Origin: Shewanella sp. SR44-3 | Lineage (GTDB): Bacteria; Pseudomonadota; Gammaproteobacteria; Enterobacterales; Shewanellaceae | DNA: 34,526 bases | Reading direction: 5' to 3' | NCBI RefSeq assembly: GCF_014163735.1 | Contig: NZ_JACJDV010000038.1 | Coordinates: 1 to 34,526 of the forward strand | Part shown: piece by piece, positions 10,359-18,988 of the stretch | Position numbering within the stretch: position 1 is the first letter of the stretch | Layout of the letters: each line of letters starts with the position of its first letter | Program-made: the position numbers and the translations under genes | Notes under the pieces: model-generated | Databases searched by the model: none | Told to the model about the DNA's origin: nothing | The model's input: the letters and a program-made list of their open reading frames with translations, nothing else

Positions 10359-11272
10359 TGCTTGGCTTTCAAGATTTCAATCATGGCGTTAGGAATATAA
10401 TCAATAAGCTCGGATGCTAGCATGCTGTAGGCACTTAATTCTTTCTCGGCAAATTCAGCTGCCAAGCCATGTAAATAGACCCCTAAACAAGCCGCGCTCA
10501 AGGGGCTCACGCTCTGAGCACAAAATCCGCTTATCATTCCAGTGAGCACATCACCTGTGCCAGCTTTAGCTAAGATACTGCCTCCAGTGGGATTGATAAA
10601 GACCAGCTCACCATCAGTGATGACTGTGTTATGGCCTTTTAGTACCACAATGACATGATATTTTTTAGCCGCTTTTTTTGCATACAAGGCTCTGTTTTGT
10701 TGAATATCACCAACATTGACAGATAATAGCCGCGCTAACTCTTTTGGGTGCGGAGTCAGTAAGCAATTGCGTGGAAGTGGGGCTTGAGTCACTGACAAAT
10801 AATTTAATCCGTCAGCATCCAAAATTATCGGCAGGTGCGTTGTTTTTAGCTTGTTAAGTAATGCGCTAAAAAATTCGAGATTACTGCCTAACTCTTGATT
10901 AATCAGCCCAAGACCTGGCCCTATGGAGATTGCCGTACTGCTTAACATCCGCTTTAGTAATGCATCACATTGCGAAGGCGCGAGAATTTCAGGGTTCACT
11001 GTGTCCTGAGCTGAGGAAAATGCTTGAGTTTCAAGAGGCAAGGTGACTATGTTGGCGCTTAAGTGACTAACGCTTTGGCAGACACTTGGGCTGCTTGCTA
11101 GTGTGACATAACCCGCACCGACCCTTAACGCTGACAAACTGGAAAGATAAGCCGCGCCTTTATAGTTCATTGAGCCGGCTATATTGAGCACATGGCCGAA
11201 ACTGGCTTTATTGCTGTCGTCAGGCCGAGGAGGGAGTAAGTCGCACATGTTGGTTAATGTCAGTGTTTGCAT
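10349..11272 (-). CDS. nnrD: ADP-dependent NAD(P)H-hydrate dehydratase, stand-alone
   Basis: This 307-residue ribokinase-like protein matches the C-terminal (dehydratase) domain of YjeF. It repairs hydrated NADH and NADPH (S-epimers) using ADP. Visible motifs are GHVLNIAGSMNYKGAAYLSS, LRVGAGYVTLA, IGPGLGL, LDADGLN (151-157), TPHPKE (173-178), LKGHNTVI, and AGTGDVLTG near residues 237-245. The last contains the catalytic-type aspartate. There is no N-terminal NnrE epimerase domain, whereas the common gammaproteobacterial enzyme is a fusion of about 500 residues. The start has AGAGG 7 nt upstream. The DUF1415 gene lies 17 nt upstream on the same strand, so the two are probably co-transcribed. 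Confidence 0.88.
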   Translation of the reverse strand: MQTLTLTNMCDLLPPRPDDSNKASFGHVLNIAGSMNYKGAAYLSSLSALRVGAGYVTLASSPSVCQSVSHLSANIVTLPLETQAFSSAQDTVNPEILAPSQCDALLKRMLSSTAISIGPGLGLINQELGSNLEFFSALLNKLKTTHLPIILDADGLNYLSVTQAPLPRNCLLTPHPKELARLLSVNVGDIQQNRALYAKKAAKKYHVIVVLKGHNTVITDGELVFINPTGGSILAKAGTGDVLTGMISGFCAQSVSPLSAACLGVYLHGLAAEFAEKELSAYSMLASELIDYIPNAMIEILKAKHQN

Positions 11273-11289
11273 TGATTATCCCTCTATGG

Positions 11290-11841
11290 CTATTTGTGGC
11301 ACTCACTTAACAGTTTAATAAAGAATGCCGCCCCTTTCTTGTTGGCGAACGCGATATTGCGTTCAGGGATTGATTCTGGATCATGATAACTGGCTAAGGC
11401 TTGTTCCATGCTGCTCTCGCGAATGATATGCAGGGTCGGATAAGGGGAGCGATTAGTAAAATTTGCAGGGCTATCTTGGGGTTCATCTTCAAAGCAGTAA
11501 TCGGGGTGAAAGCTTGCCAATTGGTAGACACCTTCATAATCATGCTCAAATAGGGCGTCATTGGCTAAATCTACGATGTCTAAATAATCGTAGAAACCTT
11601 CAAACCCACGAGGAAGGATGAATAAACTGGTTTCAGCTTCTGAGTTGGCATCTAGAAATTGGCATTCCTTGATTAACGCTGCCAGTACCTGTTTGCGCTT
11701 GGTTTCCTCTACCACAACATAGCGAATGCTGCCCCGTTCGAGTTCTTTGCGGGCAAAAGGGCAGATGTTGTACTTGACGATGACACTTTTTACCCAGTTT
11801 TTGCTGGCAGTGATTATATCTTGGTGTTCTTGTTGAACCAT
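11290..11841 (-). CDS. DUF1415 family protein
   Basis: This is a protein of about 183 residues recognised as DUF1415, a conserved proteobacterial family without an established function. It is soluble, with no signal peptide. Notable segments are the N-terminal WVKSVIVKYNICPFARKEL with its CPFA motif, LFILPRGFEGFYDYLDIVD, and YQLASFHPDYCFEDEP. The conserved Cys and His residues might bind a metal, but this is inference. The frame is open to 11913, but the extra N-terminal 24 residues look unlike the family. I prefer the ATG at 11839-11841, beginning MVQQEHQDI. It is 17 nt upstream of the stand-alone nnrD gene and probably its operon partner. Confidence 0.85.
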   Translation of the reverse strand: MVQQEHQDIITASKNWVKSVIVKYNICPFARKELERGSIRYVVVEETKRKQVLAALIKECQFLDANSEAETSLFILPRGFEGFYDYLDIVDLANDALFEHDYEGVYQLASFHPDYCFEDEPQDSPANFTNRSPYPTLHIIRESSMEQALASYHDPESIPERNIAFANKKGAAFFIKLLSECHK

Positions 11842-11952
11842 TGCGATTATCTCAAATGTAGTTGGCAAACAGGAGTTCACTTTATATTGATAAAATGTAG
11901 CAAACACACCCATAAAGCAATCTCTGTGATTTATCGAGGCGCCGCAGGGCCT

Positions 11953-12546
11953 TTATGCGCTCACCATAGGTAAAATAGAGACGACTAGTAACAATGCCAT
12001 GGTGACATTAAATATTTTTTGCTGTCGTTCATTTTTCAGTAATCTTTTAAGTGCAACGCCAAAGGTAAGCCACACCATAGCGCAAGGAAAGGCAACGCAC
12101 AGAAACACCATGGCTATTGTCAGTACTTGGGGTGTCATGTCGGCATGTTGCACCGTAAAAGTAGCAATGGCGCCCACTGCCATGATCCAGCCCTTAGGGT
12201 TCACCCATTGAAATGCCGCCGCTTGAATAAAGCTAAGGGGTTGGCTCAGCTGTCTTCCTTCCATTTTGTTGCTGCTTCTGGCGATTAACCATGACAGATA
12301 AAGCAGGTAACTCACTCCCAGTACTTTAATGACTAAGTGCAGCACAGGATAAGTTTGAAACACTGAGGTCAATCCAAGTCCAATGGCCAACACCATGCAA
12401 GGGAAGCCCAAGCAAATACCGATTAAATGAGGTATCGAGGAGCGAATGCCAAAATTTACTCCTGAAGTCATCAACATGATGTTGTTTGGCCCTGGGGTTA
12501 TGCCAGATGAGAAGGCGAACAAGGTGATGGCGAGTATTAACTCCAT
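11953..12546 (-). CDS. LysE/RhtB family amino-acid exporter
   Basis: This 197-residue inner-membrane protein has about six hydrophobic segments. The N-terminal signature FSSGITPGPNNIMLMTSG is the hallmark of the LysE/RhtB exporter family. The residues WVNPKGWIMAVGAI in the middle are also typical. Family members export lysine, homoserine, threonine or other amino acids or metabolites; the substrate here cannot be predicted. CAGGAT lies about 7 nt before the ATG. The gaps on both sides (111 bp to DUF1415, 131 bp from the repressor gene) suggest its own promoter. Confidence 0.88.
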   Translation of the reverse strand: MELILAITLFAFSSGITPGPNNIMLMTSGVNFGIRSSIPHLIGICLGFPCMVLAIGLGLTSVFQTYPVLHLVIKVLGVSYLLYLSWLIARSSNKMEGRQLSQPLSFIQAAAFQWVNPKGWIMAVGAIATFTVQHADMTPQVLTIAMVFLCVAFPCAMVWLTFGVALKRLLKNERQQKIFNVTMALLLVVSILPMVSA

Positions 12547-12677
12547 AACGGGATCCTGAGTCTTAGTGAGAGGCGTATTCTACTGGCAGATTTGCTGCAA
12601 TGGCTAGACATATTGTGGCTGAATGCAGAGAAACAGGGTCAATAGTATGACGGTAATGATCTGTAAGGGCCTTTGGC

Positions 12678-12953
12678 TTATTTGAGGTAGCTTTTAAGGA
12701 TTTGTATCACTTGTTCCACTTCGCCCTGGCGTTCACTTTCGCTAATGGATGCATCACCTAAGTGTTCCCTGATGTGGCTTTCTAGCACTTGAGTCATCAG
12801 GCCATTGGTGGCGCCGCGTATGGCTGCGATTTGCTGTAACACTTGACTGCAATCAGGCTGAGTTTCAAGCAGTTTCTCCAGTGCTTCAGCTTGGCCCTTG
12901 ATGCGTCGAACCCGGGTCAGGATTTTTTTATTGTCTTTATGTATGTGTGACAT
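12678..12953 (-). CDS. RcnR/CsoR-family metal-sensing repressor
   Basis: This 91-residue all-helical repressor belongs to the DUF156 family (CsoR, RcnR, FrmR). The family core QIAAIRGATNGLM is intact. His3, Cys35, His60 and His64 match the nickel/cobalt ligand set of E. coli RcnR in position. CsoR copper sensors lack this pattern. FrmR resembles it in ESHIRE but usually lacks His64. Expected role: in the absence of metal it binds the shared intergenic operator and represses the divergent exporter, and metal binding releases it. The start abuts the operator region, 76 bp from the dmeF-like gene. No clear Shine-Dalgarno sequence precedes the ATG. Nickel or cobalt is favoured from ligands and neighbour; the choice between them is open. 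Confidence 0.87.
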   Translation of the reverse strand: MSHIHKDNKKILTRVRRIKGQAEALEKLLETQPDCSQVLQQIAAIRGATNGLMTQVLESHIREHLGDASISESERQGEVEQVIQILKSYLK

Positions 12954-12960
12954 GAGAATA

Positions 12961-12989
12961 TTGATCTTATCTATACTGGGGTATAGTAT
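12961..12989 (+). promoter_or_regulatory. Candidate promoter of the CDF exporter gene
   Basis: TTGATC (12961-12966) and TAGTAT (12984-12989) have 17-bp spacing. The -10 element lies inside the RcnR-like operator, so bound repressor would block polymerase. Confidence 0.5.
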
Positions 12990-12990
12990 A
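12972..12990. promoter_or_regulatory. RcnR-like operator between repressor and exporter
   Basis: TATACT (12972-12977) and AGTATA (12985-12990) form a perfect inverted repeat flanking GGGGTAT. The core TACTGGGGTATAGTA resembles the TACT-G-tract-AGTA operators known for RcnR-type proteins. A single site could serve both divergent genes. Confidence 0.8.
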
Positions 12991-13029
12991 TGTTAATGGT
13001 ATCCACACACTCAATCAAGCTCAATATCT

Positions 13030-13986
13030 ATGAATACAAGTCAAGTTAATCAAACCTCTACTGCGCACAGCCATAATTACCTTAGTGAAACCAAGGGTAA
13101 AGAATCTAAGGTGCTAATCGTGTTTTTTATTACCTTAGTTACCATGTTTGCTGAGATTGGTGTTGGCACTTGGTCAGGCTCCATGGCCTTGCTGGCCGAT
13201 GGCTGGCATATGGGCACCCATGCGGCTGCATTTGCAATTACCATATTCGTCTACGCCTATGCGAGGAAGCACAGCCATAGCAGTCTGTTCAGTTTCGGCA
13301 CAGGTAAAGTAAATTATTTGGGTGGATTTGCCAGTGCAGTGGCGCTATTGATTGTGGCGTTATTGATGATGGTAGAATCCTTGCATCGTTTATGGTCTCC
13401 AGAAACTATCGCCTTCGATGAAGCTTTGGTGGTGGCCTTTATTGGTTTAGGTGTTAATGTTATTTCTGTGTTTGTGCTGCACGATGAGCATCACCATCAT
13501 GATGACGAGCATCACGAGCATCACGAGCATCACGAACAGTCTCGCCATGGGCATGAGCACAAAGATCACAATTTGTCGGCGGCGTATTTTCACGTACTCG
13601 CCGATACCTTGACCTCTGTATTGGCGATTTTAGCCTTGTTTGCAGGGCGTTACTTTGGTTGGCTGTGGATGGATGCGCTTATGGGGATTGTTGGGGCTGT
13701 GATCATCAGTAAATGGGCCTTAGGTTTAATTAAGCAAACCAGCACAGTACTGCTAGATAAAACCCAAGCCCCAGCAAGCGTTGCTGCCTTGAAGCATATT
13801 ATCGAGCAAGATTTGGATATTAAGGTTGAAGACTTACACCTTTGGACCCTGAGTGAAGGTCATAATGCGGCTATTGTGTCCCTTCGTTCTTATAGCGGGC
13901 ACTATCACAACAAGGGTGAATATTATCAAAAACTGGTAGCCCTTCATTTGCCAAAAGTGTCACATATCACAATAGAGATGAATTAA
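13030..13986 (+). CDS. dmeF: DmeF-type CDF cobalt/nickel efflux transporter
   Basis: This 318-residue cation diffusion facilitator has six membrane helices and a cytoplasmic C-terminal domain. The helix-2 metal site is ADGWHMGTHAAA (D57, H60, H64), an HxxxH variant characteristic of DmeF proteins. Helix 5 has the normal HxxxD (H188, D192). Between helices 4 and 5 lies a histidine-rich loop with 15 His in residues 151-180. The protein should export divalent cobalt or nickel from the cytoplasm using the proton gradient. The divergent RcnR-like repressor and the operator overlapping its promoter fit dmeR/dmeF-type regulation. No strong ribosome binding site precedes the ATG. Zinc export is less likely given the helix-2 motif. 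Confidence 0.88.
   Translation: MNTSQVNQTSTAHSHNYLSETKGKESKVLIVFFITLVTMFAEIGVGTWSGSMALLADGWHMGTHAAAFAITIFVYAYARKHSHSSLFSFGTGKVNYLGGFASAVALLIVALLMMVESLHRLWSPETIAFDEALVVAFIGLGVNVISVFVLHDEHHHHDDEHHEHHEHHEQSRHGHEHKDHNLSAAYFHVLADTLTSVLAILALFAGRYFGWLWMDALMGIVGAVIISKWALGLIKQTSTVLLDKTQAPASVAALKHIIEQDLDIKVEDLHLWTLSEGHNAAIVSLRSYSGHYHNKGEYYQKLVALHLPKVSHITIEMN
13507..13533 (+). repeat. 9-bp tandem repeat coding for the His-rich loop
   Basis: Three perfect GAGCATCAC units lie in frame within the transporter gene and encode EHH repeats. Copy-number change would lengthen or shorten the loop without a frameshift. Confidence 0.85.
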
Positions 13987-14007
13987 GCGTTTTCATCCAT
14001 AATTAAG

Positions 14008-14033
14008 AAAGGGTCCTTAAGGGATCCTTTTTT
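14008..14033 (+). terminator. Intrinsic terminator of the CDF gene
   Basis: AAAGGGTCC pairs with GGATCCTTT (14008-14016 with 14022-14030, one G-U) and is followed by more Ts. Confidence 0.8.
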
Positions 14034-14321
14034 ATGTCTAAGTGATTGAGTTAGTGATTATGTGATGTAATTATTTTTCATGATGGTTTGTTTTTAAATA
14101 TGTTGCTTGGTGGTTTTAAGGTGGATAAAAGGTAGCTGCTTTGTTTTTATTTTGTTTTATTTTATTGTTTTTATTGCATTTGATTGTATTTATTTCAATG
14201 GTCTTGCTGTATTTGTTTGCTAGTTAATCCTGAGCTTTGTTACTCTAAAGTAGAACCGATGAAACTCAAATTCGTAATAAAAATACAATTACGTTTATGT
14301 CACCAAAAGAGCAGTAGCACA
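14034..14321. other. AT-rich region upstream of the porin gene
   Basis: This non-coding stretch is very T-rich on the plus strand, especially at 14141-14195. An open frame enters from 14184, but its first residues do not look like part of the porin. It likely holds the porin promoter, but I see no consensus strong enough to place it. Confidence 0.5.
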
Positions 14322-15470
14322 ATGAAACAAGCATATTTAGCAGGACTGATTTCAGCATTGATGGCAACCCCAGCCGTAGCCATAGAGATATACAAGGATG
14401 ATACTAACGCCGTAAAAATTGGTGGCTGGATTGACGTGCGTGCAATAGATACCCAAGGCGTCAGTGAAGTGGCGAACGGTGCCTCAAGAATTAACTTTGC
14501 TTTTGACCGTAAGTTAAAAAATGACTGGCAGGCTTTTGCTAAACTCGAATGGGGCATCAATCCCGTAGGTTCAGGTAAGGTTATCTATAATGGTGATGAA
14601 AGTTTTGAGTCTGCTCAAGATGATTTTATGTATAACCGTTTAGGTTATGCAGGTCTTTCTCATGCCGATTACGGCACCTTGACGTTAGGTAAACAGTGGG
14701 GCGCTTGGTACGATGTGGTTAGCCACACTAACTTAGCCTTCTTTACCGATGGCAATGCATCGGGGACGTACACTTATAACAAATTTGACGGCGCAGTAAA
14801 CGGTACTGGTCGCGGCGATAAGATAGTGCAATACCGTAATAGCTTAGGTGAGGTGTCTTTTGCAGCGCAAATTCAGCTTAAAAGCGAAAAAGTCACCCTA
14901 GACAAAGCTAACGACCCCCTTGAAGTGAGCCGCCTTGATTATTCGAACACTGCAGGCTTAGGCGTGACGTATCAAGTTAATGAGCTGTGGCTGGTGACCT
15001 TTGGCGGTAACTACGGGCAAGTGGACGGTAGCCGCGCTGATGGCACAAGTTTTGATGAAACTGATTATATCTATGGTTTAGGTTTTGCTTACGGTCAGTG
15101 GGATGTTGCCGGTTTTTATGCCGCCGCTAACATCAACTGGAACCAGTTCCATGACACAGACAACTTAAACCGCATGATCCCTGAATCCAAAGGGGTAGAG
15201 TCCATCATGGCGTACCAATATGACAATGGTATTCGCTTCATGCTGACCTATAACTTACTTGAAGCTGGGGATGAGTATGCCAAGGCGTATCAAGGCGATG
15301 TGTTTAAGCGTCAATCAATGGTCGCTGGCGTGCATTACTTATTTGATACCAGTACAGTGGTATTTGCTGAATTTTCTAAAAACTTAGGTGATTTCAAGGG
15401 CCAAAAAGAAGCTGCGATGGAATTGTCTGAAGATGATGCTTTCCTTATTGGTCTGCGTTATTCGCTATAA
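14322..15470 (+). CDS. Gram-negative porin (Porin_4-like)
   Basis: This outer-membrane protein of about 382 residues has a signal peptide (MKQAYLAGLISALMATPAVA, cleaved before IEIYKDD). The mature start resembles the first beta strand of general trimeric porins (IEIYKDDTNAVKIGGWIDVR). Alternating strand patterns such as YGTLTLGKQWGAWYDVV and a C-terminal FLIGLRYSL support a 16-strand barrel. It should allow passive diffusion of small hydrophilic solutes. The frame is open from 14184, but the ATG at 14322 is chosen because the signal peptide starts there; AAAGAG lies about 10 nt upstream. A terminator follows closely, so it is monocistronic. Confidence 0.87.
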   Translation: MKQAYLAGLISALMATPAVAIEIYKDDTNAVKIGGWIDVRAIDTQGVSEVANGASRINFAFDRKLKNDWQAFAKLEWGINPVGSGKVIYNGDESFESAQDDFMYNRLGYAGLSHADYGTLTLGKQWGAWYDVVSHTNLAFFTDGNASGTYTYNKFDGAVNGTGRGDKIVQYRNSLGEVSFAAQIQLKSEKVTLDKANDPLEVSRLDYSNTAGLGVTYQVNELWLVTFGGNYGQVDGSRADGTSFDETDYIYGLGFAYGQWDVAGFYAAANINWNQFHDTDNLNRMIPESKGVESIMAYQYDNGIRFMLTYNLLEAGDEYAKAYQGDVFKRQSMVAGVHYLFDTSTVVFAEFSKNLGDFKGQKEAAMELSEDDAFLIGLRYSL

Positions 15471-15496
15471 TTTAAGTGCGATTTAATCGTCATAAT

Positions 15497-15526
15497 AAGC
15501 CGCAATCTTAGGTTGCGGCTTTTTTA
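15497..15526 (+). terminator. Intrinsic terminator of the porin gene
   Basis: AAGCCGCAATC pairs with GGTTGCGGCTT around a TTA loop (one T-G pair), followed by a run of Ts. Confidence 0.92.
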
Positions 15527-15647
15527 TTAGCATCATTTTTTCACACAACTCGATTATCTCTAGGCATTTAGACACTTATTCCATAGAATGTATGGTTGTT
15601 TATTTTCCTAAGCGGTGTGTATTAACCGCTGTATTCTGGGTGTGTGC

Positions 15648-18600
15648 ATGTCGGCTAAAATTTTTAATCTGCCAATCAAGATGACCTTAGCGTTAGTGGC
15701 TAAGTTGTTCCCCGCCAATGTGTTACAAAAAGCACAGAATTACGTGATCCAAGGTAGGGTGCTGGATGTGACTACCAGTAGCGATAATCATAATATTGAA
15801 TCCTATGTGACAGGAAGCCAACCAGAGCCCTACCGTCAAGACATCACCTTAGTGAACATTAATCACAAAATTTTGATGAATGCCCACTGTACTTGCCCAG
15901 TGCGAAGTAATTGTAAACACGTTGCTGCAGCGCTATTAACCTTAGTGGATAAAAAACCAGTGGAAGAACAGCGTTTGACTCAGTGGCTGATGCAGCTTGA
16001 TGAGCAAGCGTCTTCCCATGGTAGCGAAGCTGACTTACCAGAAATTGAAAAAGATCGGGTGATCTTTGTGTTGTCCAGCGATCATCAAGGGGTATTTGTT
16101 GAGCTCAAAAGAAGTAAACTCAACAAGAAAGGTCAGTTTAACCGTGGCAGCAAGCTTGCCCTGACCGAAGTGAAATACCATATCCCGTGGTGGATAACCA
16201 AAGAAGATGGCCACATTGTCAGCTTATTGATGTCTGTGTTGTCCGCCAATCACCATGCCTCAAGGATTTATCTTGAAGGTGAGATTTGTGCCCTGGCATT
16301 GAATAAAATGCTCAGTTTGGAGACCTGTTTTTGGGAAGACAGCCGCTTCCCAATTACCCAAGCTGAAGCCGTGGCCCCTGAATTTATCTGGCTTGAGCTG
16401 GATAAAAAGCACACCCAAATGCAAATGCAGTTGCCAAAGTTTGAAAATTGGGAGTTTATTGCCACAGTGCCGCCGATGTTTATGGATTTAGACTACTTAA
16501 GAATTGGCTTATTAGACACTGAACTGACTACCGCAAAGCTTAAATTATTGCAGCAAATGCCACCGGTGCCACTGACTCAAGTGGACAGTATTAGTCACAA
16601 AATGTTGCAGCATTTCTCCCCCCGCAGTGTGCCTGTACCTGCCGATATTGAGTTTCATGAAGTCGATAGCCCTCTAAAGGTGCGCTTGACACTAACCATG
16701 GTAACGCTCGCTGATGCCATGGGCGGCGGGCGACAACCTGGATTAAAACTTGAGTTCATTTACGGTGATATCTGCTTTAGCGGTAACGCTAAACGTGAAG
16801 CTATCAGTTTGATAAAAAAAGATAAAGTGCAATATCAAATTAAGCGTGATCTTGATGGGGAAGCTCGGGCTGCTGATGCCTTGTCAATGCTCAAATTTAG
16901 TTTTTTTAGTCATCTAGATGTGGCTGCAAGTGATGCACACCACAGCTTTGCGACCTTAGGTTTATTGCCTGATGCCATTCATGTTTGGTCTCAGTTTATT
17001 AATGAGCAAGATGCGCCAGATATCGACCAGCCCAGCAGTCAACAAACGCTGACTGACTTAGGTTATGAGGTTATAGAAGCTGCAGATTTTGATCTTAATA
17101 TCGTAGTTGCCGATTTAGATATTGATCTTAATGATGATGAAGATAATGGTTGGTTTTCATTGTCATTAAATGCCGATATCGACGGTCAAAGCGTGCCCTT
17201 GTTAGCGCTTGTCGCCCGTTGGTTACAGCAACATGGTGAGCCCGATGATGAGCAATTTTTGCTGTTGCCATCCCCAAGTGGTGGCTTCATTCAAGTGAAA
17301 GCTAAGACCATTAAGCCATTAGTGTCTATTATTAAAGAGCTTTTTGACCGCCATAGCGAAGATAAACTGCAAGTACCCCGCAGCCGTGCTCATTTATTAA
17401 ATGAATTAACTGCCAGTGAAATTCGCCTGCTCAATGGTGAGCGGATCCAAGCATTGGCTGCCAAGCTCGGTGAGTTTAAAGGCATAGTACCAGTAAGCTT
17501 GCCTGCGGGCCTTAATGCCACCTTAAGGGATTATCAAAAGCAGGGGCTTGATTGGCTGTGTTTTTTAAAAGAGTACCAGCTAGGCGGCATTTTGGCCGAT
17601 GACATGGGCTTAGGTAAAACCATACAGACCTTGGCATTTTTATTAAAAGCTAAAGAGCTGCGCTGTGATATGCCTGCTAAAACCAGCTTAATTATTTGCC
17701 CAACCAGCCTGATTGGTAACTGGTTAAAAGAAGCTCAAAAGTTTGCGCCAAGTCTTAACGTGCTGGTGATCCACGGGAATAAACGTAAAGACTTATTAGC
17801 CCAAATTGAGCACCATGATTTAGTGATCACCACCTATCCGCTTATTTTGCGTGATGAGGCCATCTACAGCCTGATCCACTTTGAACACATTATTTTAGAT
17901 GAAGCCCAGCTCATCAAAAATGCCCAGGCCAAGGTGACTCAGTTGGTTAAAACCTTGCGAGGGCGCTTTAGATTATGCCTATCGGGTACCCCTCTTGAAA
18001 ATCACTTAGGTGAGCTTAAATCCTTGATGGACTTTTGTGTGCCAGGGCTGTTAGGCCAGCATACTCACTTCTTAAAAGAGTTTAGAAACCCCATTGAGAA
18101 ACAAGCAGATAAAGAGAAGTTAATCCAGCTCTCTACCCGTATTTCCCCCTTTATGCTGCGCCGTACTAAGCAAGAAGTCGCCGCAGAATTACCGGAGAAA
18201 ACTGAGATTATCTCTTCACTTACTCTAGAGAAAGATCAGCGTAATCTCTATGAGAGCATTCGCTTAGTGATGGAGAAAAAACTGCGGGAATTATTCGCCA
18301 AGAAAGGCGTGTCTAGCAGCCATATTGAATTTTTAGATGCGTTATTGAAGCTACGCCAAGCCTGCTGTGATCCTCGTCTTGTTAAGCTTGAACAAGCGCA
18401 AAACGTTAAGAGTAACGCCAAGCTGACTTGGCTTACGGAAAACTTAACTGAAATGGTGGAAGAGGGGCGTAAAATCCTTATTTTCAGTCAGTTCACTGGC
18501 ATGTTATCCCTCATTGAAGAAGAACTGCAGCGACTTGGCATTGATTACAGCCTGCTAACGGGTAAAACCCGTGCTAGGCAAGCTCAAATTGATGATTTCC

Positions 18601-18917
18601 AAGAAGGGCGCAAGCCCGTGTTTCTTATCAGCTTAAAAGCAGGCGGCACTGGGCTTAACTTAACGACCGCCGATACAGTGATCCATTTTGACCCTTGGTG
18701 GAACCCAGCCGCTGAGCGCCAAGCCACAGACAGGGCTCACAGAATTGGCCAGTTAAACCCCGTATTTGTGTATAAGTTAATCGCCCAAGGCACAGTGGAA
18801 GAGAAAATCCATGAGATGCAGCAACATAAGCAGGGCCTTGCGGACAGTATCTTGTCAGACAAAGAGCAAGGCCCATGGCAAGGTAGTGCAGAAGACTTGT
18901 TAGCCCTGCTGAGTTAA
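15648..18917 (+). CDS. SNF2-family helicase with N-terminal SWIM zinc finger
   Basis: This is a large DNA-translocase-type ATPase of about 1,089 residues. Near the N-terminus a SWIM finger (CTCP...CKH; Cys81, Cys83, Cys89, His91) should bind zinc and nucleic acid or protein. A long poorly recognised middle region of about 500 residues follows. The SNF2 motor then has motif I DDMGLGKT (651-658), DEAQ (751-754), SGTPLENHLGELKSLMDF, and in the second RecA lobe IFSQFTGM, LKAGGTGLNLTTADTVIHFD and ATDRAHRIGQ (about 1026-1035). Bacterial SNF2 proteins remodel protein-DNA or polymerase-DNA complexes; no partner is evident here. The frame opens at a GTG (15615), but the ATG at 15648 (MSAKIFNLP) is preferred. 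It ends convergent with the hydrolase gene. Confidence 0.9.
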   Translation: MSAKIFNLPIKMTLALVAKLFPANVLQKAQNYVIQGRVLDVTTSSDNHNIESYVTGSQPEPYRQDITLVNINHKILMNAHCTCPVRSNCKHVAAALLTLVDKKPVEEQRLTQWLMQLDEQASSHGSEADLPEIEKDRVIFVLSSDHQGVFVELKRSKLNKKGQFNRGSKLALTEVKYHIPWWITKEDGHIVSLLMSVLSANHHASRIYLEGEICALALNKMLSLETCFWEDSRFPITQAEAVAPEFIWLELDKKHTQMQMQLPKFENWEFIATVPPMFMDLDYLRIGLLDTELTTAKLKLLQQMPPVPLTQVDSISHKMLQHFSPRSVPVPADIEFHEVDSPLKVRLTLTMVTLADAMGGGRQPGLKLEFIYGDICFSGNAKREAISLIKKDKVQYQIKRDLDGEARAADALSMLKFSFFSHLDVAASDAHHSFATLGLLPDAIHVWSQFINEQDAPDIDQPSSQQTLTDLGYEVIEAADFDLNIVVADLDIDLNDDEDNGWFSLSLNADIDGQSVPLLALVARWLQQHGEPDDEQFLLLPSPSGGFIQVKAKTIKPLVSIIKELFDRHSEDKLQVPRSRAHLLNELTASEIRLLNGERIQALAAKLGEFKGIVPVSLPAGLNATLRDYQKQGLDWLCFLKEYQLGGILADDMGLGKTIQTLAFLLKAKELRCDMPAKTSLIICPTSLIGNWLKEAQKFAPSLNVLVIHGNKRKDLLAQIEHHDLVITTYPLILRDEAIYSLIHFEHIILDEAQLIKNAQAKVTQLVKTLRGRFRLCLSGTPLENHLGELKSLMDFCVPGLLGQHTHFLKEFRNPIEKQADKEKLIQLSTRISPFMLRRTKQEVAAELPEKTEIISSLTLEKDQRNLYESIRLVMEKKLRELFAKKGVSSSHIEFLDALLKLRQACCDPRLVKLEQAQNVKSNAKLTWLTENLTEMVEEGRKILIFSQFTGMLSLIEEELQRLGIDYSLLTGKTRARQAQIDDFQEGRKPVFLISLKAGGTGLNLTTADTVIHFDPWWNPAAERQATDRAHRIGQLNPVFVYKLIAQGTVEEKIHEMQQHKQGLADSILSDKEQGPWQGSAEDLLALLS

Positions 18918-18944
18918 TTAAAAGAGTGAGTTAATGCAGGCCCT

Positions 18945-18972
18945 AGGATTTAGAACCTAGATTCTAAGTCCT
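18945..18972. terminator. Hairpin between convergent genes, possible bidirectional terminator
   Basis: AGGATTTAGAA pairs with TTCTAAGTCCT (one T-G pair) around a CCTAGA loop. It sits in the 71-bp gap between the SNF2 and S33 hydrolase stop codons. There is no T tract, so termination is uncertain. Confidence 0.45.
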
Positions 18973-18988
18973 CATTGCTATTTATCGC

